A stretch of DNA of 64,000 nucleotides from Ulvibacterium marinum (lineage in GTDB: Bacteria; Bacteroidota; Bacteroidia; Flavobacteriales; Flavobacteriaceae): NCBI RefSeq assembly GCF_003626755.1, contig NZ_RBCJ01000001.1:1488001-1552000 (forward strand). The letters are read 5' to 3'. The position numbers and the translations under genes were made by a program. Shown piece by piece: positions 58,948-64,000 of the stretch; the first letter of the stretch is position 1; every line of letters begins with the position of its first letter. A model generated the notes under the pieces. The model searched no databases, was not told the DNA's origin, and saw only the letters and a list, made by a program, of their open reading frames with translations.

Positions 58948-60727
58948 AAAAGCGATTACAAAGATTATGAAAGAGGATACCAGAATATTTGATGTTGCAA
59001 TAGTGGGATGTGGACCAAGAGGATTGTCAGCCCTTGAATCCCTATTCCGCCAAGCTGCCAAAAATGAAGTGTTGCCCAAGGTACTGGTCGTGGAGAAAAG
59101 TCCTTATCCAGGTGCGGGACCGGTCTATGATTTGGACCAGGCCGACAGTAACTGGCTCAATGTATCGCGCAGAGCCGTAGGTATAAATAATCGTGAAAAG
59201 ACGGTTTTCGAAAACTTTTCCATTCCCGATTTTCCCGATTTTCAGGAGTGGTCAGGATACAATGCAGAACCACATTCCTTAACAGAGGTCGACGAATTTC
59301 CCCTTCGCTCGGAGTTGGGTAAATATTTGCACGAACGTTACAATTCGATTGCGGGAATTCTTCATAGTCAGGGACTGTTGGTCTATATAAACGGGGAAGC
59401 GGATATCATAAGGATAGATGAACAGAGCGTCGTCATCAGTATACTCGGAGGTCAAAGCTGCTTGGCAAGAGAGGCCGCACTTTGCATCGGGCATCAGCCT
59501 ATCGAACTTGATGGGCAGATGACAATGTGGCTTAAGCGGGTACAGGAACTCGATAATTGTGAACTCTATACGCAGCCTTATCCTGTCTCAAGGATTACGA
59601 ATACATCGACCGGTCTTTCCAACTATACAATCGCTATCCGAGGCTTCGGTCTGGCGATGATAGATGTCGTTCGCGCACTTACCATCGACCTTGATGGAAA
59701 ATTCGAAATTACGGACGATAAGAAAAGAACGATGAAGTATCATGCCAGCGGTAAAGAACCAAGGTCGATTATACCATTTTCATTGGACGGTCTGCCCATG
59801 GCTCCCAAACCGCTCAACAAAGAGATAGATTTACTTTATATTCCTTCTAAGGATCAGCTCGAAGATTATGGGAATGCAATTTTCCGCCGCATAGAAAAAG
59901 CGGAGGCGCGTTCGACCGATTTTCTCATCGATGCCATAGCCCCGATTATAGCGGACAAATTCATAGCCATGGATAGTATGTCCATCGAACACACCCTATC
60001 CAGAGCCGAAATCGAAGAGATAGTTAGTCAATGGTTACGCAACGATACGTTTTCCCATGAACTGCTAATTCCGATAGATATGGGCGCCTTGGAAGCCATC
60101 AATAGGTTTATAGCTATGGCTACGGGTTCTGGCGCGGTAAGTCTGGATTACTGTATCGGACATGTATGGCGCCATTGCCAGCCGACCATGTACCGGATTT
60201 TGTCGTTCGCACCATTGCCGGACGACTTGATCTGTAAGATAGTAGCTTTGGATGAGCGTCTTAAAAGGTATTCATATGGACCACCGGTAGATAGCCTGCA
60301 ACAGTTATCGGAATTGGCAGATTGTGGGATTTTAGATTTGAGCCTTGTCAACAATCCCGAAATAGAACTGGCAGAAGTTGGATGGACATTCGAACTTGAA
60401 GGAAAAACGGATAATGCGGATATAATGATAAACTCCGTATTGGATTCACCACAACTACTAAAAGTTCAGAGTCCCATTATAAAAGGTATTTTAATGAATG
60501 AGGCGGTAGCGCCGATTCATGATAAGCTAGGTGCACGCACAGAGGAGAACGGGTTGATGATAAGCAAGAATAGCGAGAATGTGGTTCCGGTCGCGATGAT
60601 GGGACGACTGGCCAAAGGAACTCTTATCGGGGTCGATGCGATAGCCGAGTGTTTTGGAACGAGATCTGTTCATTGGGCCAAGGGTGTTATTGACCGAAAA
60701 ATACAGCGTGACAGTACCCAAGTGTAA
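58940..60727 (+). CDS. FAD/NAD(P)-binding protein (NAD_binding_9 family)
   Basis: A 595-aa flavoprotein-like enzyme. The Rossmann motif is DVAIVGCGPRGLSALESLFR near residues 18-37, followed by VVEKSPYPGAGPVYDLDQAD and NWLNVSRRAVGINNRE, hallmarks of the NAD_binding_9 family. IRGFGLAMIDVVRALTIDLD near 234 is the second nucleotide-binding region. The C-terminal portion ends GRLAKGTLIGVDAIAECFGT. Family members are suspected amine or hydroxylamine oxidoreductases; substrate unknown. The start ATG overlaps the MOSC gene by 8 bp, so they are coupled. It is convergent with the DUF3891 gene, 11 bp apart. Confidence 0.88.
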   Translation: MPKKAITKIMKEDTRIFDVAIVGCGPRGLSALESLFRQAAKNEVLPKVLVVEKSPYPGAGPVYDLDQADSNWLNVSRRAVGINNREKTVFENFSIPDFPDFQEWSGYNAEPHSLTEVDEFPLRSELGKYLHERYNSIAGILHSQGLLVYINGEADIIRIDEQSVVISILGGQSCLAREAALCIGHQPIELDGQMTMWLKRVQELDNCELYTQPYPVSRITNTSTGLSNYTIAIRGFGLAMIDVVRALTIDLDGKFEITDDKKRTMKYHASGKEPRSIIPFSLDGLPMAPKPLNKEIDLLYIPSKDQLEDYGNAIFRRIEKAEARSTDFLIDAIAPIIADKFIAMDSMSIEHTLSRAEIEEIVSQWLRNDTFSHELLIPIDMGALEAINRFIAMATGSGAVSLDYCIGHVWRHCQPTMYRILSFAPLPDDLICKIVALDERLKRYSYGPPVDSLQQLSELADCGILDLSLVNNPEIELAEVGWTFELEGKTDNADIMINSVLDSPQLLKVQSPIIKGILMNEAVAPIHDKLGARTEENGLMISKNSENVVPVAMMGRLAKGTLIGVDAIAECFGTRSVHWAKGVIDRKIQRDSTQV

Positions 60728-60738
60728 TTTATAAAACT

Positions 60739-61476
60739 TCACTTTTTAAAAGTGTAGCTTTTAATGCAAATTTCCGCATCATTGAGACAGGACTCCAATT
60801 CCTCACAATCTTTGAACGTAGGCCTGTTCAATATCCGATATTCGAACGCCAAAGTGAATTCCTCTTTCTCAAACGGCCAGGGTTCGACAGTTAGGTGTTC
60901 TGAACTATCCTTGGAGATAAAGTACTGCTCATCCTCAATGGTTCTATTTATCTCTAATTTTCGGCCAACTTCAGGTGTCTCTTCCTGGCATAGGATAAGA
61001 GATAATCTGTCACAGAAAAGCATTATATTATAAAGACTATCCTCCTCGGATTTTTTAAGTCCGTAGAGTTTACGTTGAGTACCCCGTACAGAACCGATCT
61101 CATTCAAGAATTCTTCCATTGGTTTGAAATCGTCCGCGAGACCATCATAGAGAAACGCCAAATGTCTGCCGACCATCAATGCGACCAATTGTGATTTTTG
61201 CAAGGCATTTGAGTATACTCTTTTCGCATGTTCCAAAGCCTCCGCATCCGTGCCGCCATCCATCATAAAATCCTTGGGCGTACCATTTTCGGTCAAATAA
61301 TCTTGCTCGTCGAAGTCCAGCAAATGATCGTCATGTTCGACTATCCCCGTCAGCACATCCAGCCAATGTTGCGGCCGAAGCTTTTTTCTTAGCTCCTGCG
61401 CGATCTTACCGGACAGCAGGCCATGCGCATAATGGGAAATTATCTCCCAGCCTTCCTCGTGGTGTTTTACAATCAT
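60739..61476 (-). CDS. DUF3891 protein
   Basis: A 245-aa soluble protein. DUF3891 motifs: EEGWEIISHYAHGLLSGKIA near 7-26, LTGIVEHDDHLLDFDEQDYL near 42-61 (His-Asp-rich, perhaps a metal site of HD-like type), VALMVGRHLAFLYDG near 100 and IMLFCDRLSLILCQEETPEV near 150. The C-terminal half (LTVEPWPFEKEEFTLAFEYR) is a beta-rich extension. DUF3891 is a Bacteroidetes/proteobacterial family of unknown biochemistry. It stands alone and convergent to the MOSC pair. Confidence 0.88.
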   Translation of the reverse strand: MIVKHHEEGWEIISHYAHGLLSGKIAQELRKKLRPQHWLDVLTGIVEHDDHLLDFDEQDYLTENGTPKDFMMDGGTDAEALEHAKRVYSNALQKSQLVALMVGRHLAFLYDGLADDFKPMEEFLNEIGSVRGTQRKLYGLKKSEEDSLYNIMLFCDRLSLILCQEETPEVGRKLEINRTIEDEQYFISKDSSEHLTVEPWPFEKEEFTLAFEYRILNRPTFKDCEELESCLNDAEICIKSYTFKK

Positions 61477-61727
61477 TTCATCATTTTTTTTAAACCGGCG
61501 AGCGGTATATCGTTTACTTCCTAATTTTACAAAGATAGGCGATGCGTCTATACGTGTTAATCCTTTTCATATCAATTGTGACCTCGAAGCGAATGACATT
61601 CTTCCAGCGATGAAAATATCATATAAGACAATAAATGTTCGAAACGGGATAATACGGATAAATCTTTCCACCTACTTTTGAGTTGAATATATAGCAATCA
61701 GGGTGTTGCACCCATAAAAATATCAAA

Positions 61728-62180
61728 ATGGAAACATATCCAGAAAAATTAGGGTCCGCCTTAAGGGAAATCCTCCAGAAAAACGAGGATGCCGTCAAAG
61801 GTTATGAAAAAGCGGCCGAAAATGCTAAGGAAATCGGACTTCAAAGTTATTTTCAGAACAAGTCCAAGGAACGTTTGAACTTTATAGCATCGCTTCGTGC
61901 AGCGTTGCCAAATATAGATTTAGGCAACAGGGAAATTCAAGGGAGCACCACTGCTGCGATGCACAGAACTTGGATGGATGTCAAAGCTTTTTTCTCAGGG
62001 GACGATGACGAGGCAATGTTGGAAGAAGCCATAAAAGGTGACAAGGCCGCAGTTGAGGAGTACGAAGAAATTTTAGACGATATAGATTTACCGCCGGCGG
62101 CGGCTGAAGTCATACGCCAGCAAATGAACTGGATTAATAATGATCTATCGGAAATCAAGACTATGGAGGAAGTTCGCTAA
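61728..62180 (+). CDS. PA2169-family four-helix-bundle protein (DUF2383), first copy
   Basis: A 150-aa helical protein: LREILQKNEDAVKGYEKAAE, GLQSYFQNKSKERLNFIASL, TAAMHRTWMDVKAFFSGDDD and AVEEYEEILDDIDLPPAAAE are the four helices of the ferritin-like PA2169/DUF2383 fold. A Bacteroidetes promoter box TACTTTTG lies at 61673-61680, about 48 bp upstream, and a terminator follows. The family is linked to stress and spore-like survival; metal binding is suspected. A diverged second copy follows, so the pair may form mixed oligomers. Confidence 0.9.
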   Translation: METYPEKLGSALREILQKNEDAVKGYEKAAENAKEIGLQSYFQNKSKERLNFIASLRAALPNIDLGNREIQGSTTAAMHRTWMDVKAFFSGDDDEAMLEEAIKGDKAAVEEYEEILDDIDLPPAAAEVIRQQMNWINNDLSEIKTMEEVR

Positions 62181-62207
62181 AACACTCCATTTGTCTCTAT
62201 TCACTCT

Positions 62208-62231
62208 GAAACCCTCTTAAAGGAGGGTTTC
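62208..62231 (+). terminator. Hairpin terminator between the two PA2169-type genes
   Basis: GAAACCCTC and GAGGGTTTC form a perfect 9-bp stem with a six-base loop, 28 bp after the stop and 29 bp before the next start. The T tract is short, so some read-through is likely. Confidence 0.75.
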
Positions 62232-62259
62232 AATTCTAATAAACTTAAAATTACATATC

Positions 62260-62691
62260 ATGAGTTACTCGCAAGCTGCAGATTTAATGAACAGACTTTT
62301 AGGTGGCAACTATCACGCCCAACATGTCTATTCGGAAGGTATCAAGAAATCGGAACTACCAGCTCTTAAAGAATTCTTCATGGCACAGGCGGCGCAGAAA
62401 AGTCGGTTTATCAATGTACTGACCGATGATATAGTGCGACTGAACCAGACCCCGAAGTCAAAATCCGGTATTATTGAAGCAACGAGTAATGCGTGGAGTG
62501 AGCTAATGCTTTTTTTCAAGGGAAATTCCGAGGAGGCGATTTTGGCTGAATGTAAGAAAGCGGAGCAGAACCTGCTCAGAGAATATAATGATGTCCTAAA
62601 GTACACCTCGATTATAGATAGCACTAGAACGCTATTGGTAACCCAACGAGACGAACTTAATGAAACAATCAAAAGTGCGTTTGTTGAATAA
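62260..62691 (+). CDS. PA2169-family four-helix-bundle protein (DUF2383), second copy
   Basis: A 143-aa paralogue of the preceding protein. AADLMNRLLGGNYHAQHVYS, ALKEFFMAQAAQKSRFINVL, ATSNAWSELMLFFKGNSEEA and ECKKAEQNLLREYNDVLKYT give the same four-helix plan; the fourth helix and ends are more divergent. Sequence identity to the first copy seems low, so this is not a recent duplication. It precedes a DUF4385 gene by 27 bp. Confidence 0.8.
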   Translation: MSYSQAADLMNRLLGGNYHAQHVYSEGIKKSELPALKEFFMAQAAQKSRFINVLTDDIVRLNQTPKSKSGIIEATSNAWSELMLFFKGNSEEAILAECKKAEQNLLREYNDVLKYTSIIDSTRTLLVTQRDELNETIKSAFVE

Positions 62692-62718
62692 TCTGAATCT
62701 GTAGTCAAGTTTTTTAGC

Positions 62719-63209
62719 ATGAGAAAATTCGATTATTCCTTGGACTATAAAAATTTAGACCTCAGAGCGAATCCGGAACATTATGCTATTGGAAAAGGCG
62801 AGCAAGGTGTACTTACCGTTGAACCCTATAAGTCGGAAATCTTGCCATTTTGGAGGTTCAAGAACCCACAACTAGCCACCGAGTCTTCAGAAAAAATTTA
62901 TAACATGTTCTTGGACTATATTGAACAAGGGGATTTCGTAGGCGCCGATATGGCACGGAAGTTTCTGCAAATGGTTTTACGCGTGCCCGCCGCTACGCAA
63001 ACTATAAGGGCGGCAAGAAATATATCGGTCCGGTACCCGATCATAAAAAGGGAATAAGTGGATCACACGGCCGTTCTCAGAAAGAGCGCGGAGATGAAGA
63101 CCCCATAAAGGCCGAGGCGGCGAAGATTTTTAAGGCCAAATGGGACGAGGCAAAAAGTTATGCCCCTTATCTCGAGTTAAAAGTGGATTTTCTGAAAGAA
63201 TTCGGATGA
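62719..63209 (+). pseudogene. DUF4385 gene with a single-base frameshift
   Basis: The first 84 or so codons (FDYSLDYKNLDLRANPEHYA; GEQGVLTVEPYKSEILPFWR; DFVGADMARKFLQM) are clearly DUF4385. The frame then gives a nonsense tail to a stop at 63057. In the -1 frame the family's end is intact: GFTRARRYANYKGGKKY, SGSHGRSQKERGDEDP, AEAAKIFKAKWDEAKSY, to a TGA at 63207-63209. One G missing near 62971-62975 (ATGGTTTT where ATGGGTTTT is expected) explains it; restored length is about 163 aa. It is a pseudogene, or an error in assembly. Confidence 0.88.
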
Positions 63210-63296
63210 CAACTCATGGAATTGAATCTGGCGTAATACACAAAATGCCGCTTTCCGCAAAAATCGTAGCTTAGTCTAGTTACAAAATTCTACTCA

Positions 63297-63893
63297 ATGG
63301 CTACAGCACCTACGTTAATTTGTATTCCGGATATAAGCGGATTCACCGAATTTATGAGCAAGGTCGATTTCAAGCTTGGTTCAAAGGTGATCCCTTCCTT
63401 GCTCAACAATATCATATACTCTAACGATATCGGTTTAAAGGTATCGGAAATCGAAGGGGATGCCGTTCTGTTTTATCGGCAGGGTAACTTGCCTACATTA
63501 AAGGAGCTGATAGTACAATGTAAGCCTTTCTACAGTGATTTCTATTCGCATTTGGAAAGCTTGAAATCGAAGTACGCCAGTAATAATCACTCGAATTCTA
63601 TTCCTGCAATTTTGGGACTTAAGATTATCTTGCATTTTGGGAGAGAGGTCGCACCTGTCGCTATAGGTAAACACATCAAATTAATGGGAGAAGATGTCAT
63701 AGTCGCCCACCGATTACTCAAAAATGCGGTTCCCATCGCTGAATACATCCTGATTTCAGAAGAATTACTCGCGCAATATACCTGCGTTATAGATAATGAG
63801 GTAGAATGGGCCGAAATATCGACTTGTTCTATAGAGGATGAGCATATCGGGAAGGTTTCTTTTAATTATATACCCCTAAAACCATTGTTATGA
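63297..63893 (+). CDS. DUF2652 protein with nucleotide-cyclase-like fold
   Basis: A 198-aa soluble protein beginning ATAPTLICIPDISGFTEFMS, the DUF2652 hallmark, which resembles the start of class III adenylate/guanylate cyclase domains (I-P-D-I-S-G-F-T). VIPSLLNNIIYSNDIGLKVS, IEGDAVLFYR and ALILGLKIILHFGREVAPV-like sequence follow. Catalytic Asp/Asn/Arg of true cyclases are not all evident. The stop overlaps the next start by 4 bp (ATGA), so the next membrane protein is coupled. Confidence 0.88.
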   Translation: MATAPTLICIPDISGFTEFMSKVDFKLGSKVIPSLLNNIIYSNDIGLKVSEIEGDAVLFYRQGNLPTLKELIVQCKPFYSDFYSHLESLKSKYASNNHSNSIPAILGLKIILHFGREVAPVAIGKHIKLMGEDVIVAHRLLKNAVPIAEYILISEELLAQYTCVIDNEVEWAEISTCSIEDEHIGKVSFNYIPLKPLL

Positions 63894-64000
63894 ATTTATC
63901 AAGATACACTAAACGGGCCATTTTAGGCGGAGTTATCGCATTGGCAGTAATTGGACTTAGTACCTTTATGCTAGGAAAACTTAGTGGATATGAGGCCAAA
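63890..64000 (+). CDS. Partial gene, N-terminal membrane segment of an unknown protein
   Basis: Only 37 codons are in the window: a basic start NLSRYTKRA, a hydrophobic stretch ILGGVIALAVIGLSTFMLG and a continuing soluble part. It overlaps the stop of the DUF2652 gene by 4 bp and is therefore co-translated with it. A signal peptide or single-pass anchor is likely. The rest lies beyond the window, so the family cannot be named. Confidence 0.6.
   Translation, partial: MNLSRYTKRAILGGVIALAVIGLSTFMLGKLSGYEAK

Noticed and set aside
1-64000. tRNA gene as the element's integration site
   Set aside because: No cloverleaf-like sequence was recognised beside the integrase or elsewhere; the left junction lies in a lipoprotein gene instead.

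Overview
The window looks like the chromosome of a marine member of the Flavobacteriaceae (Bacteroidota). Pointers are SusC/SusD outer-membrane pairs, FecR-type anti-sigma control, Bacteroidetes-style sulfatases, TAnnTTTG-like promoter boxes, tra genes of the Bacteroidetes TraE-TraQ series and many small Bacteroidetes-only families. No rRNA, tRNA, CRISPR array or insertion sequence was seen. Assignments come from reading the proteins; no search was run.

Region 1 (about 0.2-17.3 kb) is a resident scavenging locus: two sulfatases and a PhoD-type phosphatase, then a sigma factor divergent from its FecR anti-sigma factor, an STN-domain SusC receptor, SusD, two FAD-dependent oxidoreductases and a CstA-family carrier. 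Sulfate and phosphate esters would be trimmed outside the cytoplasm, the released compound taken up by SusCD under trans-envelope sigma control, and the product oxidised and moved by the last three proteins.

Region 2 (about 17.67-20.4 kb) is the left end of an integrative and conjugative element (ICE). A lipoprotein gene is cut off after 30 codons, followed by an 11-bp tandem repeat, a tyrosine integrase, a membrane protein and an excisionase-like HTH protein.

Region 3 (20.4-34.1 kb) is stress and signalling cargo: ECF sigma factor, MscS channel (frameshifted at an A8 tract), head-GIN adhesin-like protein, small membrane and charged proteins, an EEP-family hydrolase with a decayed copy of its tail, a response regulator with nine TTCAGGG units just upstream, a CheB-CheR-PAS-histidine kinase, a hydratase-fold lipoprotein and DUF808.

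Region 4 (34.1-48.7 kb) is the conjugation module: a minus-strand run traE-F-G-I-J-K-M-N-O-Q with a giant eight-repeat TraQ-like lipoprotein, a divergent region with a candidate oriT made of three consecutive hairpins, then a MobC-like protein and a MOBP relaxase. No TraL, TraP or coupling protein was found in the window.

Region 5 (48.7-55.95 kb) is an A+T-rich six-gene plus-strand defence block, bracketed by two near-identical terminator hairpins. Its core is a SIR2-HerA pair in which HerA carries a C-terminal KTSC domain, flanked by a DUF2971-like protein, a DUF2130 predicted nuclease, a DUF2971 protein and a small orphan. This is the best candidate for a new or variant system.

Region 6 (56-64 kb) resumes stress cargo: zinc-ribbon and membrane proteins, a YflT-like stress protein, a MOSC protein coupled to an FAD/NAD(P)-binding protein, DUF3891, two PA2169-type four-helix proteins, a frameshifted DUF4385 gene and DUF2652. 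Several cargo genes are broken, suggesting decay or phase-variable tracts. The right end of the element is not in the window.
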